Source: SZUA-430 sp040080835 | GTDB taxonomy: Bacteria; Pseudomonadota; Alphaproteobacteria; Micropepsales; Micropepsaceae | DNA length: 64,000 bases | Direction of reading: 5' to 3' | Assembly: GCA_040080835.1 (NCBI GenBank) | Contig: JBEBHP010000005.1 | Coordinates: forward strand, 211,065-275,064 | The notes under the pieces: model-generated | Databases searched by the model: none | Told to the model about the DNA's origin: nothing | Seen by the model: the letters and a program-made list of their open reading frames with translations, nothing else | Shown here: piece by piece, positions 51,606 through 59,977 of the stretch | Layout: each line of letters opens with the position of its first letter | Position numbering within the stretch: the stretch's first letter is position 1 | Program-made: the position numbers and the translations under genes

Positions 51606-52157
51606 ATGCGCAATGCATTGATCAGTGCTTTATTCATAGTCGGACTAGCTTTCCCTTCGGCAGCTGCAGACCGGAAGATCTCGGATTTCGTCGGGGCTTA
51701 TCTCGGACACGGCAGCGAAGAGGTGATTGGGCCCAACGGGGTGACGGACCAGGAGAAGCAGACCCGCTTCAGCCAGGTCATTATTCGTCCTGCGGCCGAG
51801 AATGGATTTTCGATTGAATGGTCGACGCTGAAGCTCAAGGGAGACGATGTCCCAAGCCAGGCCGACACCAAGACATATGTCGAGACTTTCCGGGCAACAG
51901 ACAAGCCGAACTTCTACCGGGACGTAACCTCGGGCGACCCAAACCTCTATCAAGACACGGCTTGGGCCGTAATCAACGGCAACACACTCAGCATCGTTCA
52001 GTTTTCCGTGTCATCCGAGGGCAACTATTTCGTCACTCACTACGACCGGACCCTGACCGACAAGGGCATGGATGTACGGTTCACGCGCTTCGAAAACAGC
52101 CAGATCGTGCGGGCCGTGAAGCTCTCCCTGCTGAAGGGTCCGGCAAAGGTTAACTAG
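51606..52157 (+). CDS. secreted protein of unknown function (first of a related pair)
   Basis: A 183-residue exported protein. A signal peptide covers about residues 1-21 (cleavage after SAAA). The mature part starts DRKISDFVGAYLGHGSEEVI and contains WAVINGNTLSIVQFSV and THYDRTLTDKGMDVRFTR, a mainly beta pattern that may form a barrel. It is paralogous to the next gene, sharing the DRK(I/V)xDFVG start, the W-A-x-I-x-G-x-T-L-x-I block and the YDRTL block. A terminator lies between them, so each has its own transcript. Confidence 0.7.
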   Translation: MRNALISALFIVGLAFPSAAADRKISDFVGAYLGHGSEEVIGPNGVTDQEKQTRFSQVIIRPAAENGFSIEWSTLKLKGDDVPSQADTKTYVETFRATDKPNFYRDVTSGDPNLYQDTAWAVINGNTLSIVQFSVSSEGNYFVTHYDRTLTDKGMDVRFTRFENSQIVRAVKLSLLKGPAKVN

Positions 52158-52195
52158 CTTCGGCATTGAAACGAAACGCATTGTCGTGCTTTGAT

Positions 52196-52228
52196 GTGCC
52201 CCGGACGCTCCAGCGTGCGGGGCACTTT
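52196..52228 (+). terminator. rho-independent terminator between the two secreted-protein genes
   Basis: GTGCCCCG-G-ACGCT / AGCGT-G-CGGGGCAC forms a near-perfect stem with one mismatched pair and a two-base loop, followed by TTTCATTTG. It lies 38 bases past the first gene. Confidence 0.85.
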
Positions 52229-52247
52229 CATTTGTGGGGTAATTGCA

Positions 52248-52778
52248 ATGCGGTTGGCTTTGGCTCTTGGTTTGGCATGCGCTTTGATCAGTTCGGTAGC
52301 TCAGGCTGCTGATCGCAAGGTCGATGACTTTGTCGGCCGGTGGATCGGTACCGGCCAGGCGACCCAGGGTCCGACAAGCCCAGTTGCCACACAGTCACGC
52401 GACTCCGAAGTGATCATCGAGAAGACCGCAGACGGCTTCAAGATTTCGTGGACCACGATGTCATCGGATGTGGGCAACGGATCTGAATCGAAGGTGAAGG
52501 CGTCGTCGCTCACCTTCAAACCTGGCAAGCATGCGAACCTTTTTGTCGATCTGAAGTCCGGCGATGCCATGCAGGGCAAGAAGACGACGTGGGCCCGCAT
52601 TGCCGGCGATACGCTGACGATCAACCAGCTTGTGATCGGGGAAGACGGTCAGTGGGACGTGACGGTCTATGACCGGACACTTAAGGATGCGGATCACATG
52701 AATCTTGCCTTTACGCGCGTCACCAATGGCGCGATTGCGCGCCAGGCCAAGCTTGCGATGACACGTTCAAAAGAATAG
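52248..52778 (+). CDS. secreted protein of unknown function (second of a related pair)
   Basis: A 176-residue exported protein. ATG 52248 starts a signal peptide (about residues 1-20, cleavage after AQA). The mature chain DRKVDDFVGRWIGTGQATQ resembles its upstream neighbour and keeps WARIAGDTLTINQLVIGEDG and VYDRTLKDADHMNLAFTR. Charged but without cysteines, it is probably a soluble periplasmic or outer-membrane-associated beta protein. The pair looks like a tandem duplication that has diverged. Confidence 0.7.
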   Translation: MRLALALGLACALISSVAQAADRKVDDFVGRWIGTGQATQGPTSPVATQSRDSEVIIEKTADGFKISWTTMSSDVGNGSESKVKASSLTFKPGKHANLFVDLKSGDAMQGKKTTWARIAGDTLTINQLVIGEDGQWDVTVYDRTLKDADHMNLAFTRVTNGAIARQAKLAMTRSKE

Positions 52779-52780
52779 TC

Positions 52781-52808
52781 GTCGTTCTAACATTTGAACG
52801 ACGTTCAG
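52781..52808. promoter_or_regulatory. operator-like half-site cluster containing TTGAACGAC
   Basis: GTCGTTC, GAACGAC and GTTCA alternate. TGAACGACGTTCA (52795-52807) is a perfect 6-1-6 palindrome, and GTCGTTC (52781-52787) pairs with GAACGAC (52796-52802). It lies about 125 bases ahead of the hydrolase gene at 52931. Confidence 0.6.
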
Positions 52809-52930
52809 TCGGGTTGCGTCCTGGGTTGAGCAATTGCTGCACTCAGAAATAGTCATGTGCGTTTTCTGAAACCTCTGGCATTGTGAGTGCGGCGGATGTG
52901 CAAAGACATCTGCGGGCGCGTGAGAGAGAA

Positions 52931-53857
52931 ATGACCGCAAGGGCTACATTCGCACTTGAGGAGGGGCCGGTGCGCAAGCCGCTCCGGATGTGGGACGGCG
53001 ACATATCCATGCTTGCATGGGAAGGTGCGGGGAGCAGGGCGCCAGCCGTGCATTTCGCCCATGCCAACGGTTTCAATGCACTGACCTATCGAACCCTGTT
53101 TGATGAGCTGTCGCTGTTCATGCGCATTTATGCGAGTGACCTGAGGGGGCACGGTCAATCCACGCTTGCTGCCAATCCCAAGGGAATGCGCTCGTGGCAG
53201 ATATATTGCGATGACATATTGCGCACGATCCAGGAGATCGACGGCCGTCCGAAAATCCTTGCCGGGCATTCGCTGGGTGCCACGGCCAGCCTTATGGCTG
53301 CCCTCGCCAACCCAAGCTGGGTGACTGGCCTGCTGCTGATCGAACCCGTATTGCTGCCGCCATCCGAGTTGAGGCGGCTGGGTCTGCTGAAGGCCGCGGG
53401 ACTACTGAAGATGTCGGCACGATCGCAGGCCAAGCGTGGGGTGTGGCCGTCACGCGACGCGATGTTTGATGCCTACAAGTCGCGCGGCGCCTTCAGGCAA
53501 TGGCCGGAAGAAGTGGTTCGCGATTTTGTGACAGGCGGATCGCTCGACTACATCGACTATCGACAGGTTCGCCTCGCATGTACACCCGGATGGGAGACCG
53601 CCAACTATCGCGCGGGGCCTCCGAATGTATGGAAGGGGCTCTCCAGCCTGAAGGTTCCGATCACCGTGATCCTCGGCGAGAAGCGTTCGACCTGTCCGGA
53701 TGAGTCGGTTGCACTGCTGCAGAAGAAGCAGCCGGGTGTCAGGATCGTGCGAGTCCCGGGATCAAGTCACTTCCTGCCGATGGAGCAGCCTGACGTGGTC
53801 AGGCTTGAGCTTCGGCTTCTGGCCAAGATGCTAGACGGAAATTCCAGGAACCACTAA
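52931..53857 (+). CDS. alpha/beta hydrolase
   Basis: A 308-residue hydrolase. ATG 52931 is preferred as GAGAGAG precedes it; a GTG at 52883 is open but has no ribosome site. HFAHANGFNALTY forms the oxyanion hole region (HG-like), LAGHSLGATASL is the nucleophile elbow (Ser near residue 120), and VPGSSHFLPMEQPD carries the catalytic histidine. The likely substrate is an ester, epoxide or acyl thioester. It converges with the double-hotdog thioesterase, overlapping by 27 bases. Confidence 0.85.
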   Translation: MTARATFALEEGPVRKPLRMWDGDISMLAWEGAGSRAPAVHFAHANGFNALTYRTLFDELSLFMRIYASDLRGHGQSTLAANPKGMRSWQIYCDDILRTIQEIDGRPKILAGHSLGATASLMAALANPSWVTGLLLIEPVLLPPSELRRLGLLKAAGLLKMSARSQAKRGVWPSRDAMFDAYKSRGAFRQWPEEVVRDFVTGGSLDYIDYRQVRLACTPGWETANYRAGPPNVWKGLSSLKVPITVILGEKRSTCPDESVALLQKKQPGVRIVRVPGSSHFLPMEQPDVVRLELRLLAKMLDGNSRNH

Positions 53858-54748
53858 CCCGACCAGTGTTGCGCGCAATTCATCGGGAATGTCGATCGCC
53901 TTGCGTTCAACGAGATCGAGTGACACTGCTACGGCTTCCGCCGTCGCGAGGCTCTCGCCCGTATCGGCATCGAAAAGCCAGTGACACCACACATAAGTCT
54001 TGGCGCCGACGGATTTCAGGCCACTCTTTACAACGATCAGATCACCGGCACGCGCCGGCTTGCGGTAGACGAAGCGGTATTCGAGTGCGGCGCCTCCGAC
54101 CTTGCCTGCGTCGCGCGATCGACCCGTGGTCTGTGCAATCAGGTTCGGGATCGCATCGCTGATACGACCCATGTAGTTTTGACTGCGCATGAAACCTGAT
54201 GCGTCACAGAGTTCTTCGCCAACGCAGCCACGCAGGGTTGTTACCATGCCGATGTCGTTGGCTTCAGAAAGCGTCGGGGCAGGGCGAGGTGGCGCCATGT
54301 CCAGGCCGCGCGGTGCTGCCTGCGGCGTCATTTCCACGGTGAGTTCTGCTGACTTGGCAATTGCGATGGCAGGCAAGGGCAGTCCGGACCTGTATTCGAT
54401 ATCGCACCACTGGGCGTATGTGACGAAAGTTGCTGCAGTGGTTCCGGTGAGCGTGTGCTTCATCTCCTGCAGCAGGACCATGCCCTCGCTCTTGGCCTGC
54501 AACACGCCACCATGCAACACGTAAGGTGCGCCGGGTCGCAATTCGCGGTGAAAGCGGATGTGTTGCTCATGCGGGATCAGCATGGCCTGAGAGATGCCCG
54601 TCGATCGGGGACGCAATCCCAGAGCGCTAGAGAGGGCTGCAATGCCTTCCATTTCCCTGGCGACATAGAACTGGACGTTCATGTGCCCCATCTGATCGCA
54701 CTCCCAGGTCTGCACGCTGGAGCGAACGGTTTCGATCAAAAGCGACAT
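53831..54748 (-). CDS. double-hotdog acyl-CoA/acyl-ACP thioesterase
   Basis: A 305-residue protein with two hotdog domains. ATG 54748 is chosen; the frame runs open far upstream over the CoA-transferase start but without a sensible protein. The N-terminal domain has TWECDQMGHMNVQFYVAREM (the D-x-x-G-H-x-N motif of 4HBT_2 with catalytic aspartate). The C-terminal domain carries ASGFMRSQNYMGRISDAIPN and YRFVYRKPARAGDLI. The aspartate motif is present only in the first half, so the second half may be structural. It is divergent from the CoA-transferase gene, with about 100 bases between. Confidence 0.85.
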   Translation of the reverse strand: MSLLIETVRSSVQTWECDQMGHMNVQFYVAREMEGIAALSSALGLRPRSTGISQAMLIPHEQHIRFHRELRPGAPYVLHGGVLQAKSEGMVLLQEMKHTLTGTTAATFVTYAQWCDIEYRSGLPLPAIAIAKSAELTVEMTPQAAPRGLDMAPPRPAPTLSEANDIGMVTTLRGCVGEELCDASGFMRSQNYMGRISDAIPNLIAQTTGRSRDAGKVGGAALEYRFVYRKPARAGDLIVVKSGLKSVGAKTYVWCHWLFDADTGESLATAEAVAVSLDLVERKAIDIPDELRATLVGLVVPGISV

Positions 54749-54851
54749 GGCGGTTTGTTCCTCTGGATTCTGCCGGGGTAGTTGATATGAAATGATCGCA
54801 TGACAGGTCAAACGATGACTTTGATCTGAAGCCGCGATGAGGAATTTGCGT

Positions 54852-55976
54852 ATGAAGGGCCCCCTAAAAGGCATCAAAGTCGTAGAGTTCGCCGGGCTTG
54901 GACCTGCTCCATTTTGCGGCATGCTGCTGTCAGACTTGGGGGCCGATGTCATACGCATTGACCGGCGGGATGCCCGGGCTGCTGCTCCGCACCAGGTCAC
55001 GCAGCGCGGGCGACGTTCAGTGGCACTGAACCTGAAGGACCCTCGCGCTACGGAACTCTGCCTCGAACTGATGTCACGATCCGAGATCGTGTTCGAGGGA
55101 TTTCGTCCCGGGGTGATGGAGCGGCTTGGCCTTGGCCCGGATGTCGCGATGAAGCGCAACCCGAAACTTGTCTATGGTCGGATGACCGGATGGGGACAGA
55201 GTGGACCGCTGGCGCAGTCGGCTGGCCATGACATCAACTACATCGCGATCTCCGGCGCCCTGCATGCGATCGGCACCAAGGAGCGTCCGATCCCGCCGCT
55301 CAACCTGATTGGCGACTTCGGCGGCGGGTCGATGTATCTGGCTCTCGGGTTGCTGTCGGCTGTCATTCATGCGCGGGCGACGGGGCAGGGACAGGTTGTC
55401 GACGCTGCCATGTGTGACGGCGCCGCTTCGCTCATGTCTTACTTTTACGGGTTCCGCGCGGAAGGGGTGCACTCGGCTGAACGTGCCTCCAACAGGCTCG
55501 ATGGCGGAGCCCACTACTATGACGTCTACAAGTGCTCGGATGGCAAGTGGATTGCGCTTGGTTCGATCGAGCCACAATTCTATGCGCTGCTGCGGGAGAA
55601 GGCAGGTTTGACCGATCCGGCATTTGATGACCAACTTGACCGCCGCAAATGGCCAGAGCTGAAGGAAAAGCTCACGCGGGTGATCCTGGCGAAGAGCCGC
55701 TCCGAATGGTGCGCGCTCATGGAAAACACGGATGTGTGTTTTGCACCGGTGCTTGAGATCGATGAAGCGCCGTCCTATCCGCACAACGCCGAACGCGGGA
55801 CGTTTGTTGATGTGGCCGGGGTCGTCCAGCCAGCGCCAGCGCCACGCTTCAGTGCGACGCCTGGTGCCGTTCAGGGGCCACCGCCCGAAATCGGAGCGCA
55901 CAATGCCGCCTGCCTGAGCGATTGGGGCTTTGCGGCCAATCAAGTAGAAGAACTCAAGAAGACCGGAGTGATCTAG
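54852..55976 (+). CDS. CoA-transferase family III / alpha-methylacyl-CoA racemase
   Basis: A 374-residue CaiB/BaiF-family protein. ATG 54852 follows GAGGA at eight bases; ATG 54837 is open but lacks a site. KGIKVVEFAGLGPAPFCGML and DLGADVIRIDR are the family N-terminus. GRMTGWGQSGPLAQSAGHDINY holds the His of the racemase group and VVDAAMCDG has the catalytic aspartate. It looks closer to alpha-methylacyl-CoA racemase, needed for branched-chain acid breakdown, than to a formyl-CoA transferase. The thiolase gene begins right at its stop. Confidence 0.85.
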   Translation: MKGPLKGIKVVEFAGLGPAPFCGMLLSDLGADVIRIDRRDARAAAPHQVTQRGRRSVALNLKDPRATELCLELMSRSEIVFEGFRPGVMERLGLGPDVAMKRNPKLVYGRMTGWGQSGPLAQSAGHDINYIAISGALHAIGTKERPIPPLNLIGDFGGGSMYLALGLLSAVIHARATGQGQVVDAAMCDGAASLMSYFYGFRAEGVHSAERASNRLDGGAHYYDVYKCSDGKWIALGSIEPQFYALLREKAGLTDPAFDDQLDRRKWPELKEKLTRVILAKSRSEWCALMENTDVCFAPVLEIDEAPSYPHNAERGTFVDVAGVVQPAPAPRFSATPGAVQGPPPEIGAHNAACLSDWGFAANQVEELKKTGVI

Positions 55977-57176
55977 ATGAGCAGGAGAGCAGCAATTGTT
56001 GCACCAGTGCGCACGCCAGTGGGCAAATACCTGGGTGCCATGAAAGACATCCCCGCGGAGACACTGGCTGCGATGGTCATGCGTGAAGCCGTCAGACGCA
56101 GTGGCATTGAACCGGCACGCATCGAAGATGTCGTGTTCGCGCAGAGCTATGCCAACAGCGAAGCGCCGTGCATCGGCCGATGGGCAGCGCTGGCCGCCGA
56201 TTTGCCAATTGAAGTTCCGGGGATGCAGCTTGATCGCCGCTGCGGCGGAGGGCTGCAGGCGATTACCACAGCCGCCATGATGGTGCAGACCGGAGCCGCC
56301 GATGTCGTGATAGCTGGCGGTGTCGAGAGCATGAGCAATATCGAGTACTACACGACCTCGATGCGCAGTGGCTCGCGGGCCGGCAATGTGCAGCTCTATG
56401 ACCGGTTGGAGCGCGGACGGGAGCGCTCACAGCCCGTCGAGCGCTTTGGTGCGATCTCGGGCATGATCGAGACCGCTGAAAACGTTGCCCGTGAGTGCCA
56501 GATCACGCGCGAGGCGTCGGATGCCTTCGCGGTCGAAAGCCACAAGCGTGCAGCACAGGCCTGGGCCGAAAGTCGTTTTTCTGATGAGATCCTGGGCGTG
56601 AGTGTGCCGCAGCGAAAAGGTGAACCCGTTCTGTTCGCGAAGGATGAAGGTTTCCGCACTGATGCGACGCTGCAGTCGCTCGCTGCCCTGAAGCCGATCA
56701 TCAAGGGCGGCGTGGTGACGGCCGCAAATTCCAGCCAGCAGAACGATGCGGCAGCGGCGTGCCTGATCGTTGCGGAGGACAAGCTTGCGTCGCTTGGCCT
56801 GAAGCCCATGGGGTTTCTGGTCGGCTGGGCGGCTGCTGGTTGCCATCCCGCGACGATGGGACTGGGACCGGTTGCTGCTGTCGAGAAACTGTTTCAGCGG
56901 CACAAGCTCAAGTGGAACGACATCGACCTGGTTGAACTGAATGAGGCCTTCGCGGCGCAGGTGCTGGGCGTCGTGAAGCGCTGGGGTTTTGAGGCGATGG
57001 ACAAGCTCAACGTCAATGGCTCGGGCATTTCGCTGGGGCATCCGATCGGCGCGACGGGAGTTCGCATTGCGGTTACGCTGCTGCACGAGATGAAGCGCCG
57101 CAAGGCGAAGCTTGGCCTCGAGACGATGTGTGTCGGAGGCGGGCAGGGGATCGCTGCGGTGTTTGAGGCGGCTTAG
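55977..57176 (+). CDS. acetyl-CoA acetyltransferase-like thiolase
   Basis: A 399-residue thiolase. The nucleophilic cysteine sits in LDRRCGGGLQA (the usual residues after Cys are changed to GGG), GHPIGATG holds the histidine, and CVGGGQG the second cysteine. The gene starts directly after the CoA-transferase stop. It may act with that enzyme in a branched-chain or sterol side-chain route. It is followed by a hairpin shared with the convergent protease. Confidence 0.9.
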   Translation: MSRRAAIVAPVRTPVGKYLGAMKDIPAETLAAMVMREAVRRSGIEPARIEDVVFAQSYANSEAPCIGRWAALAADLPIEVPGMQLDRRCGGGLQAITTAAMMVQTGAADVVIAGGVESMSNIEYYTTSMRSGSRAGNVQLYDRLERGRERSQPVERFGAISGMIETAENVARECQITREASDAFAVESHKRAAQAWAESRFSDEILGVSVPQRKGEPVLFAKDEGFRTDATLQSLAALKPIIKGGVVTAANSSQQNDAAAACLIVAEDKLASLGLKPMGFLVGWAAAGCHPATMGLGPVAAVEKLFQRHKLKWNDIDLVELNEAFAAQVLGVVKRWGFEAMDKLNVNGSGISLGHPIGATGVRIAVTLLHEMKRRKAKLGLETMCVGGGQGIAAVFEAA

Positions 57177-57186
57177 TTTTCAAACG

Positions 57187-57218
57187 GCTCGAGCCGACGT
57201 GGATGCGTCAGCTCGAGC
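57187..57218. terminator. likely bidirectional terminator between thiolase and the protease-like gene
   Basis: GCTCGAGC and a second GCTCGAGC flank GACG/CGTC, giving a stem of 8 plus 4 pairs with one mismatch and a 6-base loop. It lies between two convergent genes; the T-run is poor. Confidence 0.6.
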
Positions 57219-57242
57219 GGTTATTCGGGTGATTCAAAATCC

Positions 57243-58223
57243 TTACTTGGCTGCAGGTTGTCGTCCCGCGTTTGCGGACGTGATGTAGATTCGTCCTTCC
57301 TTGAACGCGAAGTACAGGTGAAGGTGCTTCATCTCGTTCATGCCAAGGACGACTTGTGTGCCGACGTCAAATTTAACCAGAAGGACCGGCAGATTTTCAT
57401 ATTGCACTCCGGCGATGCTGAGCTTCTTGAACGTATATTTGTATGCGTCCAACGTGCCACCCGCTGCCACTGTTACCTTGCCGAACGGCTCTACACCCGG
57501 CGTACTGGGAGTAATGCCAAATCGCTTTCGCGCGACGTCAATATCCATCGATGTGAACGAGGCACCCGTGTCGAACAGGACAGGGACTGGTTCGCCTTCA
57601 AAATCTGCAATAACGATTGGGGGATCGATCTGGTTGGGATCGACGTGTGGTGCAAGGCGAGTGCTCGTGTGACCTCTGGCCTTCTGCCTCTTGTACTCCA
57701 GCACGACGGCTTCATCGGCCCAGTGAACGCCATCGCCGTCGCAATGATCCTGGCTGAACAGCGAAATTGTCTTGTGTGCGTTGTCGATTTCGAGATCGAC
57801 CTGAGTCAGGAGATTCTGGCCCAGGAGGCCTGCATCCTCTTCGACTGGAACGTCACGATCGCCTTTTGAAAGAAAAAACTCTGCAGCGCCAAAATTCAGA
57901 CTTCCAATTTTGACGTCGGGAACCACCGCCACCTGGGTCATCCGCTCTCCAGAAAGGTCGACAATGACGATGCCGTCAGAGGATCTGACTTTGAGACCCA
58001 GCGCTTTCGCAAGATCATCCCGAATGCTTCCCCAGTACGCGCCCGTATCCAGCATGAGGTGCGTCTTCTGGCCGGCAAGCGATGCCGGGAGAGTTATGTT
58101 GCCACTGCCTGTATACTCAAAGGGAATAACACCATAACGCTGCAGTGGTTTACAGTCCTCGGCCTGAACAACTGACGTCGCCAACGCGCTAACAGCCGCG
58201 GCTGCCAGTATCTTCTTATACAT
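57243..58223 (-). CDS. exported retropepsin-like aspartic protease with two DTGA motifs
   Basis: A 326-residue protein. ATG 58223 begins a signal peptide (about residues 1-21). Two aspartic-protease motifs appear: LMLDTGAYWGSIRDD (near residue 60) and VLFDTGASFTSMDID (near residue 223), each followed by a beta-rich segment with the later hydrophobic-Gly block (LLGQNLL; VVLGMNEM). A single polypeptide thus holds both halves of a pepsin-like active site, as if a retropepsin had duplicated. It should act in the periplasm. The CAGCGTTCAAT word at 58285-58295 lies upstream. Confidence 0.8.
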   Translation of the reverse strand: MYKKILAAAAVSALATSVVQAEDCKPLQRYGVIPFEYTGSGNITLPASLAGQKTHLMLDTGAYWGSIRDDLAKALGLKVRSSDGIVIVDLSGERMTQVAVVPDVKIGSLNFGAAEFFLSKGDRDVPVEEDAGLLGQNLLTQVDLEIDNAHKTISLFSQDHCDGDGVHWADEAVVLEYKRQKARGHTSTRLAPHVDPNQIDPPIVIADFEGEPVPVLFDTGASFTSMDIDVARKRFGITPSTPGVEPFGKVTVAAGGTLDAYKYTFKKLSIAGVQYENLPVLLVKFDVGTQVVLGMNEMKHLHLYFAFKEGRIYITSANAGRQPAAK

Positions 58224-58337
58224 GCGAAAACGCTCCCCTCTCACATTCTCGCAATGTAGATCAGCCTCCTGACCCTGCCAATGTCAGCGTTCAATCGGGA
58301 GTTGTTTTTGTCAAAAAAATTCTCGCGGGCAGACTTT

Positions 58338-58353
58338 ATACTGTCCCCAGTAT
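58338..58353. promoter_or_regulatory. palindrome between the protease-like and tetR genes
   Basis: ATACTG and CAGTAT form a 6-4-6 palindrome. An inverted copy, ACTGTCCCC (58340-58348) and GGGGACAGT (58411-58419), also exists 62 bases apart, abutting the tetR stop. It may be an operator or a transcript end structure. Confidence 0.4.
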
Positions 58354-58419
58354 CTGAGTATCCGGACGCGCATGTGTGCTCGTACAACGTCCAGGCCACC
58401 TGATGGAGCAGGGGACAGT

Positions 58420-59037
58420 CTAGCCCGTTGCTTCCTTGCGTTCGGGGGCGTCTTTCAGGCAGTGGGCGACTTCGCGCAGGGTGGCGGCGGCGGTGACGCC
58501 GAGCTTGTCGAGCTTGCCCATGCGGGCGAGGGTGGCAAGGCCGATGGCTGCCGAGGAAAGACCGAGGGCGCGTGCCTGAGCCTGTTCGGTTGGAAGGCCG
58601 TCGAGTTCCAGTGGTTCGCTGACAGTCTGGAACAGTGAGATGAGGCGGCCCAACAGCACGCGTTCCGAGCTTGGGTTCACGCCCTGGCTGTCGACGTCCA
58701 GGTTGAAGATCGCGTGTGCCGTCGCGAAGGCTTCTGCTGCCGTTGCTGCGCGCTCTGCGGCGTCACGCTTGGAGACACTCTTCAGGTGCTTGGTCAGACC
58801 GGTGAGTTCGCTCACGGCAAGCTCCGACAGAATCGACGCCTTGGAGTGGAAATAGAAATAGACTGCACCGGGAACGTAGCCCGCTTCGGTTGCAACGGCC
58901 CTAATGGTCAGCCCCTTGGCCCCGTCACGCGCGAACACCCGTCTTGCCGCGTCGAGAATCTCGGCGCGCTTGTTTGCGTGCGAGGCTTCTCTCCGGTCTT
59001 CACGGCGGCGATCTGACGGCACATCTGAATGAGACAA
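58420..59037 (-). CDS. TetR family transcriptional regulator
   Basis: A TetR protein of about 205 residues. A TTG start at 59037 has GGGGGGATACG ahead; a GTG at 59022 is possible. The DNA-binding domain reads AEILDAARRVFARDGAKGLT, IRAVATEAGYVPGAVYFYFH. The C-terminal domain is alanine-rich and of normal length. An inverted repeat TTGAACAGCGTTCAA lies about 50 bases upstream and is its probable operator. It is the last gene of the crotonase unit on the same strand. Confidence 0.85.
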   Translation of the reverse strand: MSHSDVPSDRRREDRREASHANKRAEILDAARRVFARDGAKGLTIRAVATEAGYVPGAVYFYFHSKASILSELAVSELTGLTKHLKSVSKRDAAERAATAAEAFATAHAIFNLDVDSQGVNPSSERVLLGRLISLFQTVSEPLELDGLPTEQAQARALGLSSAAIGLATLARMGKLDKLGVTAAATLREVAHCLKDAPERKEATG

Positions 59038-59085
59038 GTTCGTATCCCCCCGAATCCAAATCTCGGGAACAGGAATGACGGCAAA

Positions 59086-59100
59086 TTGAACAGCGTTCAA
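59086..59100. promoter_or_regulatory. operator-like palindrome ahead of tetR
   Basis: TTGAACAGCGTTCAA is a 6-3-6 palindrome differing by one base from the TTGAACG-N-CGTTCAA pattern seen near 52795. It lies between the crotonase stop and the tetR start. Confidence 0.6.
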
Positions 59101-59104
59101 TGGA

Positions 59105-59977
59105 TTAGAAGCGATAGAAGGGCTTCGATACACCTTCTGCGATCGGCTCTCCGGAGTCGCGTTCGCGCACGGCTTCCTTGAAACCTTTTTCTTCCGCTCG
59201 TTGCTTGAACCACACACCTTCGGGAGAATGCCGCGCAATTCCGTCAAAAAGAGTAGCGAACATCTGGGTCTGGGAAATTCCCATCGATTCAACCGACTGA
59301 TTGACGACAAGTTTCATCATCATCAGCTGGTTTTTTGGCACCGCCGAGATGCGTGTCGCCAAAGCAACAACGCGGGAATTAAGTTCGGCGTCCGGCACGC
59401 ACTCTGAAATCAAACCGATGTTGGCGGCTTCTTTTCCGGTGATGAGATCACCTGTGAAGAGCATGCGCTTGGCGCGCTCTGCGCCCAATCGATAGACCCA
59501 CATCATTGGCGTGGGCACGCCCCAAACGCGGGAAGGCGGGTAGCCGATCCTTGCGTCCTCGGCCATTACGACGAGATCGCAGCAGAGGGCGATGTCGCTT
59601 CCGCCGGCAACGGCGTGGCCGCGGACCTTGGCGATGGTGGGCTTGTTGGAACGCCACAGGCTCATGAAGTCCTGCGTGTTGCGGTACATCATCGCGAAGT
59701 CGACCATGGGGTCCCATGGCCCATGCGATGCGTCCTGTCCACCTGAGGTCCGGCTCTTGCTTTCGGCGAAGTCGATGAGGTCGTAGCCTGCACAAAACGA
59801 GCGGCCGGCACCGGTGAGGATGATGCAGTGAATGTCGTTGTCGTCGCCCGCTTTCTCAACGGCCTCACGGATTTCCTGCGGCATGCCGCGGGAAATCGCA
59901 TTCAGCCTTTCAGGCCGGTTCAGCGTGATGGTCGCAATCCGGCCTTCGGTTTCGTATGTCAGGTGCCTGAAGGACAC
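59105..59977 (-). CDS. crotonase-fold protein lacking the hydratase glutamates
   Basis: A 290-residue crotonase superfamily protein from GTG 59977, directly after the upstream stop. The oxyanion-hole segments are present: FCAGYDLIDF and GHAVAGGSDIALCCDL. However, the two catalytic glutamates of enoyl-CoA hydratase are missing: the first (GGxxE) is Asp (GGSD) and the second (QPE) is Pro (YPPS). It probably performs another crotonase reaction (isomerase, hydrolase, decarboxylase) or a binding role. Confidence 0.85.
   Translation of the reverse strand: MSFRHLTYETEGRIATITLNRPERLNAISRGMPQEIREAVEKAGDDNDIHCIILTGAGRSFCAGYDLIDFAESKSRTSGGQDASHGPWDPMVDFAMMYRNTQDFMSLWRSNKPTIAKVRGHAVAGGSDIALCCDLVVMAEDARIGYPPSRVWGVPTPMMWVYRLGAERAKRMLFTGDLITGKEAANIGLISECVPDAELNSRVVALATRISAVPKNQLMMMKLVVNQSVESMGISQTQMFATLFDGIARHSPEGVWFKQRAEEKGFKEAVRERDSGEPIAEGVSKPFYRF

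Noticed and set aside
55074..55943. A 289-codon frame on the - strand opposite the CoA-transferase
   Set aside because: A shadow of a well-supported gene with CoA-transferase motifs.
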